This document shows, one piece after another, positions 1 to 10,110 of a DNA stretch of 64,000 bases (positions are counted from its first letter, which is position 1; each line of letters opens with the position of its first letter). The notes below the pieces were generated by a model. That model saw only the letters and a program-made list of their open reading frames with translations. It was not told the DNA's origin and searched no databases. This DNA is from Spinacia oleracea (taxonomy: Eukaryota > Streptophyta > Magnoliopsida > Caryophyllales > Amaranthaceae). The stretch spans positions 17,136,001 through 17,200,000 of the forward strand of contig NC_079489.1 of assembly GCF_020520425.1 (NCBI RefSeq). Direction: 5' to 3'. Made by a program: the position numbers and the translations under genes.

Positions 1-223
1 CCTTTGACTACAACCAATTATCGCCGAAAAACGCAAGTAAACTAAAATTTCTCGCCGGAACATAATCCTACAACTTGACCAACACCCCCTTCATCAACGG
101 AGGTTGATAATTCCTCGACGGAAAAGTATGAGTTCATTGCAAATTGAAACAAAAAAACATAATGAAATAGAAATTTTTATAAAAAATCAAAAAAAAAAAT
201 CGAAACCTGCTCTTTAAAATCCC
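1..223. other. intergenic, nothing recognised
   Basis: AT-rich sequence with no supported gene or repeat. Short open frames here overlap the inverted repeat that follows and have no plant-family resemblance. Confidence 0.5.
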
Positions 224-376
224 GCGCACAGCCTTGGGCGAAGTCATGGCTGCCGCCCACAACCTGTGCGCCAGCAACACGGAGCTCGTGCACCAGATAT
301 GCACGACTTCCATGTCGCCGGCGCACAGCCTGTGCGCGGCGGCCATGACTTCCCCCGCAAAGGTTGTGCGCAACCT
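224..376. repeat. GC-rich imperfect inverted repeat
   Basis: A GC-rich island in AT-rich surroundings. The left arm around 224-260 (containing GAAGTCATGGCTGCCGC) is nearly the reverse complement of the right arm around 337-376 (GCGGCGGCCATGACTTC). Both arms also carry a CACAACCTGTGCGC-like word. Open frames exist on both strands because of this composition; they are probably not genes. It could be a transposon hairpin or a relic of one. Confidence 0.5.
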
Positions 377-860
377 CCCCAAATTCAAAAAAATAAAAGC
401 ACATTCATACCTTCAGGTAGAACGAAACATAGAGGGGAGGCGAGGGGAGGAGCAGCGAGGGAGGCCGAGCAGTGAGGGAAGGGAAGGTGGTAGATTATAG
501 CCGTAGGAATCTGAATTAGATATCATTTGAATTAAATCATTCATCTTCAACCAAGTCAAAAGGTCATAACAATGAAGAATGATTTTCTAGATGCTGGAGT
601 TTTTATGGGTGGCCGGAGATTTTTTTTGGGTTGACGGAGTTCTTAACCGAGAGGGGATGGCTAGTCGCAGTTCTTAACAAAGAGAGTAGCAGAAGTGACT
701 AGGTGAGGAAGGGTGAAGAGGGATGGGTGAATTTGTTTATAAAGGGTAAAGTTGTCCTTAACGTAATAAATGAGGGCGTCATTTAAAAATTCCTTTATTT
801 TATTGTAGTAAAAAATGATGTGAGTAAGTATAGGGGACACAAAGAAGGAGAGAAATATCA
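377..860. other. intergenic, nothing recognised
   Basis: Contains a purine-rich stretch (430-490) and otherwise AT-rich DNA. No gene, RNA or repeat structure that I can support. Confidence 0.4.
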
Positions 861-1220
861 CTCCATTCGTCTCTTTTTGTTCTTTACGTTTTCATTTTTG
901 GGTGTTACGGAATGTTTTTTATATTTTATTTTATATTATTATATAAATGTCTTAATATTCTATCAAAATTTGTGCTCAATGATTATTTTAACTAATTAAA
1001 TTCATTGGGTCATTTAATCTCTCACACTTTTCGATTTGGACATTAATTGTTTTTCTCATTTTTCACAATATCAAGATTTTGATAAAAGTGAAAACATTAT
1101 AAATAAACGTAATTTTTCTTGTTTAAATTAAAAAAAATAGAGGAATCTTAATGCACATTAATTAGTTGTTAAAACGCGCGCAAAATACCAAACGTAAAGA
1201 AAAAAAAGAGACGGATGGAG
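861..1220. mobile_element. Stowaway-like MITE (family A)
   Basis: Terminal inverted repeats: the left end starts CTCCATTCGTCTCTTTTTGT and the right end is its near-complement, finishing in ...GAGACGGATGGAG. TA follows on the right; the left flank reads CA, so the target duplication is imperfect. The interior is AT-rich and non-coding. A related copy in the opposite orientation lies at 3880-4231, sharing the subterminal block with the ACGCG word and the TTAATGTGCATT-like stretch. Stowaway elements are Tc1/mariner derivatives that insert at TA. Confidence 0.8.
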
Positions 1221-1607
1221 TAATACTAGATTATGGTCTGTCATGCACGGATATTCGAAAATTATTATTTGGTCATATTTTTCATAAAATATGTAACTGA
1301 AATATTTATCCACTAAATCTAATGCGTAATTAATAAATTTCGAACGTGCTCATTTTATAAATTTCAATTTCCATTCTACTACGTATTACATATTTTAATG
1401 TTTAACATGATGATTTGACCAAAATATTTTATATGTAATATGATAGTTTGACCAAAGTATTGAGTAAGAATATTTTCTATAATTGATACGACGATTTGAC
1501 TAAAATATTACAAAAATCGTATATACTCATGTTTTTTATAACCCTTTTTTTTAATACAAAAATAGTTTATACAAAAGAGAAGAAAATAAAATAAAGATAA
1601 GTAGATA
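1221..1607. other. intergenic, nothing recognised
   Basis: Very AT-rich. Several similar phrases (TTTGACCAAAATATT-like near 1415, 1450 and 1497) recur as loose degenerate repeats. No gene seen. Confidence 0.4.
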
Positions 1608-1932
1608 CTCCCTCCGTCCCTTAATACTCGCACCGGTTTGACCGGTGCGGAGTTTAAAATATTTGAATTGACTTATTAATTTAATGGTGTTAGTTGATAG
1701 TAAGGTATTTTTTTAATATTGTTAGTGGAAAATGTATAAGAGGTGGGGAGTGGTGATTGGAGGATGTGAATTTTTAAATAATTTTTTTGTAAAGAATAGG
1801 GGTTTAAGTGGGGTAGTAGGTAAGTGTGAGAAATAATATAATATTGATAAAATTTCCATTTATAGAAGCGGTGCAAGTATTAAGGGACGGCCCGAAAAGG
1901 AAAGCGGTGCGAGTATTAAGGGACGGAGGGAG
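1608..1932. mobile_element. Stowaway-like MITE (family B) with duplicated right end
   Basis: Begins CTCCCTCCGTCCCTTAATAC just after TA (1606-1607) and ends with the inverted copy ...GGGACGGAGGGAG just before TA (1933-1934), so the TA target duplication is clear. An inner second copy of the right terminal sequence (about 1867-1891, GCGGTGCAAGTATTAAGGGA) lies before the true end, so the terminus is present twice. Non-coding, about 325 bp, typical for Stowaway. Confidence 0.85.
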
Positions 1933-2269
1933 TATGTTTTCTTTAGGAAAGGGTTTTTGCCGGGAAAATTTGCACCAGGAAGTGACATGTGTCATTCCTG
2001 CTGTCTATTTTAGTATAATGTAATAGATAATTGAAAGTGGTGACCGTGATAACCAAAAAAGAAAAGTGTATACTTTAATTAATACGGCCGATTCTAAAAA
2101 ATGTATCCTTTAATTAAATACGGAGGCAATATTGTACTACTACGTATACCGGCTATATGCAATTAGTCTAATTATTTCCTTCACAAGTAACATGATTAAA
2201 TTTGACTAGCTAGCTAAGATTCTTTGTAATCTATAATTAAATATTTAGATGTATCACTGTTAAGTTTAA
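1933..2269. other. intergenic, nothing recognised
   Basis: AT-rich. No supported feature. Confidence 0.4.
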
Positions 2270-2472
2270 GTTTTAATTTTTTTTGGTTTTGAATTCATAT
2301 TATTTATGTTGAATTATAAACTTAAAAAATAGTCATATGTATGTTAATCATGTCGATTTTGAAAACTAACAACAAAAAACTGAAAACTACATTTTTTGGT
2401 TTTTATATTTTGGTTTTCAATTTTATAAAAAACAGGAAACTGGAAACAAAAAATGATACCGAACGACTCCTA
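2270..2472. repeat. dispersed repeat, copy 1
   Basis: Clearly similar to 38685-38885: same order of words (GGTTTT..., AATAGTCATAT, GATTTTGAAAA, GACAACAAAA/AACAACAAAA, ATATTTTGG, AAAAAATGATAC). Both copies end in a GATAC-GAAC-CC-like terminus followed by TTA/TAA, compatible with a Harbinger/Tourist-like MITE. The left end is not defined. Confidence 0.55.
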
Positions 2473-3097
2473 ATTGGTGTAGTTGTGAAAACGTTTCGGA
2501 GTGGCACATCGACACCTAAACCCTGTGATCAGACATTGGGTACAGTAGATATATATATATAATACTATAAACACGCAAATCAATCTTGTACAGTTTAATT
2601 ACTTAAAAACCAGGAGAGAAATGAGACACTCCAAAACTCAAAGAAAATTGCTCCGAACGAATTGAAGGGTACATTAAAGATTTAAAGTCAAAACGGTGAC
2701 ATGTTAACAAAATTAAACCATTAAAATCTAACACTGGTTTTTCAAGATTAAGACTAACACTACCCTTGCCCTTGTGGCTAATTCCAAAAGAAAGAAAAAC
2801 GCTAACACTTTTCTATTTCTCTATAGAGAAGTCTGAGAATCTTTTGGGCCTTTGCTGAGCTATATTAGCACAACCTGGATAATGACTCCCCTAGTCCCCT
2901 GTAAAAAAAAAATCTTTCAAGATTACATACTGGTACAAGTAAGTGCTAATACTAGCATATAATTAATAGGAAAATTTGGTAATATTAATCCAACCTTTGG
3001 CCGAGTTTCTTTTATTAAGCCCACCTACGACATATTTTTTAATAATTCCACCTTTACCACCCAACGACTCTTATTGAGCCCAACACGTCATAAACCT
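2473..3097. other. intergenic with degenerate short repeats
   Basis: No gene. Between about 2980 and 3100 phrases of the type TAAT(C/T)CCACCTTT / TTAAGCCCACCTACGAC recur every roughly 30-35 bp, a loose degenerate tandem array. Confidence 0.4.
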
Positions 3098-3265
3098 ATT
3101 GTAGGCGGTAATATGTCCCTACGTTGAAATACTCTCTCTCGATATATTGTAGGCGGAAATATGTCCCTACGTTGCTTAACTAATTAGTTTCATTGTTTAA
3201 CTAATTGGTTCAGTGCTTAATTAATTGATTTCATAGGTTAATTAATAGGTTACATTGTTTAACTT
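3098..3265. repeat. short tandem duplications
   Basis: ATTGTAGGCGGNAATATGTC occurs at 3098 and again at 3146 (48-bp period). It is followed by four or five degenerate copies of a roughly 21-bp unit like TTAACTAATTGGTTTCATTG, to about 3265. Confidence 0.65.
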
Positions 3266-3633
3266 ATGTGACATTAAGACGATCTTTTATGTAAAATAAC
3301 CTTATATAAGAGTTTGTAAAAACCTAGTCACAGCCGGTAAAAAGTCATAAATAAAAAGTAAAATCACAATCAAATACTCCTTATTAATCAAAACCACCAA
3401 AATCACAACAAAATATAACTTATTATAATAGCCAAAATCACTATTTTTGTAGCGTTAGCAAAGTAAAAATAAAATTACCTCGTATGTAGTACATTCCAAA
3501 CTTTATTTTATATATAGTCAAACAAATCACAATCACATATGCAAGCAATGCAACTTTTTTTAAAAAAAAAACATCGCTTAAAATTTGCATCAAAAGAAAG
3601 TTTTACTCATATTATACACTAAAGAAATTGTTT

Positions 3634-3873
3634 CACTAACGACGGAAAATTTCGTCGTTAAAGATCAATAATGACAGGATTTTATGTTGCGAACCCGTCA
3701 TAAAAGGGGTCGTCATTGATGGAAAATCTTGTAGTTAATTATCACATTGTAAAAGGCATTTATGACGGTTCCCGTCTTTATTTAGTTGTTAGCCCCGTCA
3801 CAAAAAACATTTGGGACGGAATTTTTGGCCCGTCATTATTGAATTGTCATTAATGACTCAAATTTCTAGTAGT
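3634..3873. mobile_element. possible CACTA-type element fragment
   Basis: Starts CACTAACGACGGAAAATTTC and ends with ...AATTTCTAGTAGT, close to the CACTA...TAGTG termini of that superfamily. Between them are repeated GACGGG/CCGTCA-type words on both strands, as in CACTA subterminal arrays. The final G is missing and no 3-bp target duplication is evident. Short and non-coding. It abuts the MITE at 3880. Confidence 0.4.
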
Positions 3874-3879
3874 TTATTA

Positions 3880-4231
3880 CTCCCTCCATCTCTTTTTGTT
3901 CTTTATGTTTGACATTTTGCACGCGTTTTAACGACTAATTAATGTGCATTGAGATTCCTCTATTTTTTATTTAAACAGGCAAATTACATTTACTTATAAT
4001 GTTTTCACTGTTATCAAAATTTTGATATTGGGAGGATGATAAAATTTAATGTCCCAATGAAAAGGTGTGAGAAATTAAATGACCCAATGAATTTAATTTG
4101 TTAAAATAATCATTAGACATAAATTTTGATAGAATATTAAAGCATCTATGTGATAATATAAAAGTAAAGGTAAATAACATTTTAGGACACCTAAAAAGAA
4201 AAACGTAAAAAATAAAAGGAGACAGAGGGAG
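3880..4231. mobile_element. Stowaway-like MITE (family A, inverted copy)
   Basis: Starts CTCCCTCCATCTCTTTTTGT after TA (3878-3879) and ends ...GAGACAGAGGGAG before TA (4232-4233), a perfect TA duplication. The interior is homologous to 861-1220 in the opposite orientation. About 350 bp, non-coding. Confidence 0.85.
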
Positions 4232-4829
4232 TAGTTGTTTCTTTCCTTGCTCAATAATGCAAGAGTAGTTTTACTTGTGAGTCCCATCAAAAAAAAAAAA
4301 AAAGTTTTACTTGTGAGAAGGACAAATAGACAAAATTGTATAATGAAAATAATTTGTTAAATTTAATATATAAATAATTGAAAGTGGACTAGAAGTTAAA
4401 AGTGCTAAAAGATTTGGATAAAAAAGAAAAAAATTGGTCCGTACTACCTCAATAATTGAAAAGTAAATTCACAACAATCTTGTAATGTTAGTTATGTTCC
4501 AAGTCAATTGGGCGAAATAACTACTATGTTTAATTTATTTTTATTTTTTTGACGGGATGTTTAATTTATTTACTTTAGTATTACAATCAGATTTTTCAAA
4601 GGCATGAGTATTACTCCTACATTGTTGCACTATTTAGACGTTCTTAATGAAAATGATGGCAAATTTTTATTCATAAATAATTTTTCTTACCTATTATATG
4701 CCATAATTAAATGTAATAATCACAATTTATAGTGTTTATACTATCGCACACATATATATAAGACTAATGATAATAAAAAGGGATGAGCCAAGTGGATTGA
4801 ACTTACTGTAAAATTTCATGAGTGGGTTT
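4232..4829. other. intergenic, nothing recognised
   Basis: AT-rich. A poly(A)-flanked near-duplicate of AGTTTTACTTGTGAG occurs at 4267 and 4302. No gene. Confidence 0.4.
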
Positions 4830-6226
4830 TCACCATGGTTAATGAGCTGAAAGATGACATGATCACCAGAGTTGAGGCCATTAGCTTCATGAAAAGCATT
4901 CCACTTACCAATGTAAGGAGCTCCATTCTTTAGTCTTTACATGTCTTTTGTACCTCAAATGCATTTTCCATGAACGCCCTTCCTCGTCGATAATGACCAT
5001 ATCACACCATCTTTTACTCAAACCATTCTTCTCTGCAAATTCCCTTGGAAGAGGCTGCCATCACCGTACCTAAATTATTAGTCACACTCCCTCCACTCCG
5101 TTCAAAAATATCAATCTCAATCATGTATTATTTTCACTTTAAAAATTGTCACATTTTATAAATTAATAACATATCACACATATGGTTCTTCATACAATTA
5201 TAATACACCTCAACAAATGAGCAACAAGATAGATTATAAAAAATGTCATATTACGAGTTTTCCTCGAGACTCGTAAGTTGTTCTTTTATCTTACCTTTAT
5301 AAAAAAAAATCTAAGAAAAGTTTTAATGTTAAAGTTGCAATCAAATACTTACCATCGCGTGCCATTTTAATTTTTAAGCAATAGGGCTTCACAACTGTAC
5401 GACACCAAGGACGGCTAGATGACTTGAAGATGGTTTTGTCCATCCTAGTATCCTCACCTTCCAATTATAACAAATTGACAAAAGAATAAAATAACATCCT
5501 ATGTTAAAAAGATTAAACTATACATATATTTTCCTAGGGATAAATTAAACAATATCCTATGTTAATAAAACATTAAAAACAATTAAAAAGATTAAATGTG
5601 TAACGTTTTATTTTAAAAGTTTGTAACTGACCTTTCAGTTTCTTGTTGGCAATACTTGGTTTATTGACATTAGGGGTTGAACTTTTCATCTCCAATCTAG
5701 AGTCGAAAATCGGAAGTTCGCGTTCACAAGCCGTAGGAGCAAAGATGATAACATCGAAAACGAAGTCGTCTTGATGCTTAAAAACCAGGAAGTCACCCAT
5801 TTGCAAATTATGGTCATTGCAAAAACTCTCCCATCCATTTTCAAAATGTGGTCTACTATCACCACTTCTAAATACCAACTTGACGTACCAACTTCGCCCT
5901 GTTTTATCCCTTAATTCTGCCCTCTTCTCTTCATTTTTCGCTTTCAAATTTCCTCCTAAGTTTTTAACAAAGGCTTTTGGAATTGACTGCACACATTTTA
6001 TTCAACCTATGTTAAAATTAAGTATCTTCGTCTCTAAACACCAATTTGAACTTGGGCATGTTAAAAATATTTAGACAATAAGATGAAGGAAATAGTAAGG
6101 TAACGAATTGAAAACACAAGTGAAAAGATATAGGGTACTTACAAAGTTGTACTTAAAATTGTGGAGGAGGGGTTGGAAAAAATGGGTCTTGTTACTAGTA
6201 CGGATTTTGCTCATATGATTATCCAT
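4830..6226 (-). pseudogene. REM-type B3 DNA-binding protein gene, second B3 domain broken
   Basis: B3 proteins of the REM group are plant nuclear DNA-binding factors, usually with two or more B3 domains. Exon 1 (6143-6226) starts at ATG 6226 and encodes 28 residues ending HFFQPLLHNFKYNF, the usual REM opening. Exon 2 (5632-5986) continues in frame with SIPKAF and covers the rest of a complete B3 domain (WYVKLVF, GWESFCNDHNL, GDFLVF). A GT donor follows at 5631. Exon 3 (5353-5457) starts a second B3 domain (RPWCRTVVKPYCLK). The rest (about 4830-5054) has LPREFAEKNGL, WKMHLRYK and GKWNAFHEANGL, but the splice phase into it is wrong and a further frame change lies near 4925-4945. The first domain alone could still be expressed by reading into intron 2 (stop near 5573). 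All exon borders are my inference. Confidence 0.7.
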
Positions 6227-6601
6227 AATATTCATGAATATGAATAAATCACTTTCCTTCTTTTGTTTCTCAAGTTTGAACTCGAATTAGGTTGTGGATA
6301 ATGGCTTTACAACTCAAAGGTGATTCTTTTTCATGCACAATTGTAAGTATTATGGAGTAAAACTTAAAAAGGAAGTTGAACCATTTGTTGTGGCAAGCTA
6401 GACTATAGACACTATGGTAGTACGAGGCCCTTCGATCATCATTTAATGTGTATATAGCGTGATCAATTTTGGTCTATTCATCTCCTCCTCGAATTGTTGG
6501 TATCTTTAGGCCATTGTTAACATACTTTATTTTTTCTTATGTTGAAATTTTTTTGTTTTTTTTTGGGTCAAGACCCGTACGTTGAAGGCCAATAATAAAT
6601 A
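6227..6601. other. region upstream of the B3 gene
   Basis: AT-rich. Should contain the promoter of the minus-strand B3 gene, but no TATA box stands out with confidence. No other gene seen. Confidence 0.35.
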
Positions 6602-6856
6602 CTTCCTCCGTTTCTGAAAGTTCTTTACGCTTGGGAATACGTGTCTTAAATATGAAAACTTTGACCATAATTTCTCACTGTTATATACATCAAAAGGTTA
6701 CAGGTAAGATCTTGTTAGATTGGTATTGGTATGTATTTTCAGAATATCAACCTTTTATAATTTTTTCACATGCGAAATTGGATATATTAGTAGTTAAATA
6801 TTGCATTGGAGTCCGTGCAAATAGTAACTGTAAAGAACTTTCTGAAACGGAGGTAG
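6602..6856. mobile_element. Stowaway-like MITE (family C)
   Basis: Left end CTTCCTCCGTTTCTGAAAGT follows TA (6600-6601); right end ...ACTTTCTGAAACGGAGGTAG is followed by TA (6857-6858). The inverted repeats run about 27 bp with one mismatch and include TTCTTTAC/GTAAAGAA. The interior is non-coding. Confidence 0.8.
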
Positions 6857-6931
6857 TACTACAGTATGTAATCTACATTTTCCATCTCAAAGAAATATAT
6901 GTCTATATAAGTTCTTATTGTCACTAAGTAA

Positions 6932-7126
6932 TGTCTTGATCTAGTGAAAATGATTTCACATTACAACCAAAAGGTTGGTGGTTCAATCTCCGTGCTTTGA
7001 GGGAGGGTTGCTCTTACTATCCCCTAATACACACTCTTAAAGTGTCTGGCCTTCTAAGTCGGACGGGTTGACTCGTGCGAGATTCTAGTCCGGTAGGGCA
7101 CTTCATCTTACTTTCCAAAAAAAAAA
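6932..7126 (+). mobile_element. tRNA-derived SINE candidate
   Basis: An A-box-like TGATCTAGTGAAAATGA (about 6938) is followed about 35 bp later by a B-box-like GGTTCAATCTCC (about 6979), then a non-tRNA body and a 10-nt poly(A) tail at 7117-7126. This order and spacing fit a pol III SINE of about 190 bp. I could not define a convincing target duplication. Confidence 0.55.
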
Positions 7127-7218
7127 GATCGTATTATCTGAATTATTCTTACATTTTCCCAAATACGGCTATTATATATCTACTCCGTCTAATAACATTG
7201 CATAAAGTCCTTATAAAT

Positions 7219-7773
7219 TAGAGCTGGCAATGGGTTGGGTTGGGTCGAAATCAGGTCGACCCATTTATAAACGGGTTGAGATTTTCCCAACCCAACCCGA
7301 CCTGTTTAATTAAACGGGTTGAGATTTTCAACCCAACCCAACCCAACAATAAACGGGTTGACCTGAAATTGACCCGTTTAAATTTATTTTCCACTTTTAA
7401 GTGTAAATTGACTTGACTATAGAATTGTGAGGTGATATTTTTGTGGTATATCTCATAGCAAAAAATAATACTTCAATATGTATTTGACATGAATCAAAAC
7501 TTCAAATAATTGTTCAATGTTGAAGGAAAAATGAGAAATAAAATCTTTCAAATAACATTCAACAGATCTATATTACATACTTGCTTGAACTTAAACGGGT
7601 TAGGCGGGTTGTTTCCGGGTCGAACATTTCAACCTGACCCAACCCATTTAATTGAATGGGTTGGGTTGGGTTGACCCATTTAATTAAACGGGTTGAAAAT
7701 CTTGACCCAACCCTTTATTATTGGGTTGGGTTCGGGTTGGGTTGGTGGGTTAGGTCAAATTTTGCCAGCTCTA
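7219..7773. mobile_element. hAT-type MITE with perfect 8-bp target duplication
   Basis: Terminal inverted repeats TAGAGCTGGCAA and TTGCCAGCTCTA, flanked on both sides by TTATAAAT (7211-7218 and 7774-7781), the 8-bp duplication expected of hAT insertion. The subterminal regions are full of GGGTTGGGTTGGGT-type words and their complements (CCAACCCAACCC), making long degenerate inverted repeats. The middle (about 7390-7590) is AT-rich and unrelated. 555 bp, non-coding. Confidence 0.9.
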
Positions 7774-7781
7774 TTATAAAT

Positions 7782-8557
7782 ACAATTGTAGGTTTGTAGG
7801 CTTGTAGCCGTTGTAATAGGCAATATCCATCGCAAACATGGTCATTACATAATGCATGGGGTCCGGAAGGCTATTGCAAATGAGGAAGTCAAAATTTCAT
7901 GCTGTGATGTATCACCAAAAATATAACAATGACAAAGAGATAAAATAGAGAAAAGACAAAACTGCTTGCTGTCATATTTTTTTGGACCGATTATGAATAC
8001 GAACAAATGATGTAATGGTATAAAAAATAAAATAATATATATATATATTTCTTTGTTTATTTCTTTACAAGAAAATTTGTAGAAAAAGAACATAGAAGTC
8101 GAAATAGAGGTAGATAGGGAAAAGTAGAAGGAATTATAGAGAGAAAAATGTTACATTCCTTCTTTTCAAAACAAAAGTTTGTTTTCCACTAGCAAATTGT
8201 TTTCCACTCTTAACAAAACAAACAAAGAAAAATGGGAAAATTATTTTTGGAAAAATGATAACAAAAGTCGATGGGTCAATTTACCCCTTTCCTAATTACA
8301 CAATTTAACAATAATATTTACTTCTACATAATAACCATAAAACATTATGCCTATTATTATTATATTATTTAAATAAGATGCAGAGACATCTTCAAACCAA
8401 GTAGTACGGAGTAATAATCACCCATGCGCCGTTTAAAGTCATTTAATATTTTGATAGAGTACACCATATTTGAAGTCTTCATTTTAAGATAAAAACATAC
8501 AATTTCTAGCGAATACTTTAGTCCAGTAGTTTTCAGACCATATTAGTTTAAACATTA
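7782..8557. other. distal upstream region of the germin-like gene
   Basis: No gene. AT-rich with a short (AT)n run near 8035-8048. Confidence 0.4.
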
Positions 8558-8584
8558 TTGACCTTTGAACATGAAAAGGTCAAA
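8558..8584. promoter_or_regulatory. paired W-box-like motifs
   Basis: TTGACC at 8558-8563 and the inverted GGTCAA at 8579-8584 lie about 50-70 bp upstream of the TATA box of the germin-like gene. TTGAC(C/T) is the core WRKY-binding site. A pair close to the TATA box of a germin-like gene, a family often induced by stress, is plausible but unproven. Confidence 0.4.
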
Positions 8585-8630
8585 TAATCTACAAAAGTCA
8601 GCTCCTAATTATAATACTTAAACAACTCTC

Positions 8631-8637
8631 TATAAAT
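8631..8637 (+). promoter_or_regulatory. TATA box of the germin-like gene
   Basis: TATAAATAGG preceded by CTC, about 100 bp upstream of the ATG at 8734. A good match to the plant TATA consensus, with room for a leader of about 70 nt. Confidence 0.7.
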
Positions 8638-8733
8638 AGGGTGCAAATCGGGGCAATTATAAGAAACAAAACCCTCTCAAGCTAAACAAACTAAACTGCT
8701 CTTTGCAAATATACATCACAATTAGTTTTCGAA

Positions 8734-9360
8734 ATGAATAACATTGTAGCTTTCTTCGCCTTTACTCTTTTCGTTTCTCTTTGTCAAGCTATTGAGCTCG
8801 ACTTTTGTGTAGGAGATACTACTCTTCCTAGGGGACCTGAAGGATTCGCTTGCAAAGATCCTGCTAACGTCACCACAGATGATTTTGTTTTCACTGGTTT
8901 CCGTCATGAAAGTTTCACTGCAAATCTATTTAGAAGTAATGTCACTTTAGGATTCGTAGATAATTTCCCAGCTTTGAATGGTCTAGGTATTTCCATGGCA
9001 AGGTTAGACTTTGCAGTAGGTGGAGTTATACCAGTACACTCCCACCGAACATCTGAAGTAATAATCGTGACAAGAGGATCCATAATTGCAGGATTCATTG
9101 ACGCAAGCAATAATGCATTCTACAGAAGACTCGAGGTTGGAGACGTTATGATCTTCCCACAGGCCATGCTTCATTTTCAAATCAACGTTGGCAGAACTCC
9201 GGCTACTGCAATTGTTAGCTTAAACGGTGCGAATCCAGCTGTCCAATTCACTACCACCTCCTTATTCGCCGGAAATTTACCTGCCGATATTGCTCAACAA
9301 ATCACTCTTCTAAGTCAAGGCGAGGTGATGAGGATGAAAAGGTTATTTGGCACTGCTTAA
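8734..9360 (+). CDS. germin-like protein (cupin), ABP19-like subfamily
   Basis: 208 residues, the usual germin-like length. An N-terminal signal peptide (hydrophobic 4-16, cleavage likely near A19) sends it to the apoplast. Conserved C25 and C40 form the family disulfide. Two N-glycosylation sites: N45-V-T and N69-V-T. Cupin box 1 has metal ligands H102, H104 and E108. Box 2 (GDVMIFPQAMLHFQIN, 136-151) has the fourth ligand H147. Germin-like proteins are hexameric Mn-binding cell-wall proteins, some with superoxide dismutase activity; the ABP19/20 branch is the closest by eye. Oddities: the H-to-E spacing in box 1 is three residues (usually four, with a proline), and the box 2 glycine is A144. 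The ATG is the first after the TATA box. Intronless as read, intact. Activity cannot be inferred. Confidence 0.88.
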   Translation: MNNIVAFFAFTLFVSLCQAIELDFCVGDTTLPRGPEGFACKDPANVTTDDFVFTGFRHESFTANLFRSNVTLGFVDNFPALNGLGISMARLDFAVGGVIPVHSHRTSEVIIVTRGSIIAGFIDASNNAFYRRLEVGDVMIFPQAMLHFQINVGRTPATAIVSLNGANPAVQFTTTSLFAGNLPADIAQQITLLSQGEVMRMKRLFGTA

Positions 9361-9488
9361 TTACATGTGGTTTTCTACGTGCCTTTCTTACCAAAGTTGA
9401 TTCATATGCGTGCTTCCCTTCTCTTATGTACTCAAAATTTGTGAAAACAACCATATATATGTATACATTGTATTACCTTTCAACGTTT

Positions 9489-9494
9489 AATAAA
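9489..9494 (+). terminator. poly(A) signal of the germin-like gene
   Basis: AATAAA about 130 nt after the stop codon, in a T-rich context typical of plant 3' ends. Confidence 0.6.
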
Positions 9495-9822
9495 ATTATC
9501 TTTCAAGAATTTAGTTATAGTTTTAATTAGCTTCAGTTTTTTCCATTATGTTCAAACAAACTTAGGTTGCCAGTTGGTCAAGTAATTAGGTTCTTTAAAC
9601 TTTTCATCTTTTACGTGCCTAAAGATTTCAATATTCAATATGGAAATGAACCTGGAGATCTAATAACGGTCAAATCCTTTGAATAAAATGAAGATGGAAC
9701 GGAAAGCTCATTATATATTGAGGCTGGCTGGAGATCTAACAAAGGTCAAATCCCAATTAAGTTATGTTGCATTGTTAAATTAAATCCCATAAAGTATGTA
9801 TACATGCGTATCCAGTACGAAA
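9495..9822. other. intergenic, nothing recognised
   Basis: Two similar phrases, TGGAGATCTAATAACGGTCAAATCC (about 9654) and TGGAGATCTAACAAAGGTCAAATCC (about 9728), form a loose direct repeat. No gene. Confidence 0.4.
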
Positions 9823-10110
9823 AAATACGGCACTTTTCGACGCTTTTTTGGTCATATATCGACGCTATAAAGCGTCGAAATGTAGTATATCAACGCTTTA
9901 GAGAAGAGTCAAAATATTTACAGTCGATATATTTTGACGATTTGGGACGTCGCTGTTTGCTCAAACTCAGACGCTTTGCTCCGTCATTTAATTTCATGAT
10001 AAGTTTTGGTAAACTTATCATGTATATCTCTTGTCTATGGGAGCAAGTTTTTGTAAAGCTACACTTAAAGTTTTTGCGTGTCGGGGGCACACTTTTGTAA
10101 AGCTACTTAA
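9823..10110. repeat. degenerate repeat region, possible transposon end
   Basis: CGACGC/GCGTCG words recur on both strands (9839-9990), including ATCGACGCTATAAAGCGTCG, a small palindrome. Then TTTTGTAAAGCTAC occurs at about 10052 and 10093. The same word occurs on the far side of the Copia element (about 16028, and partly at 16052), so the LTR element landed inside this repeat region. The region may be the end of an older transposon; class unknown. Confidence 0.45.
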
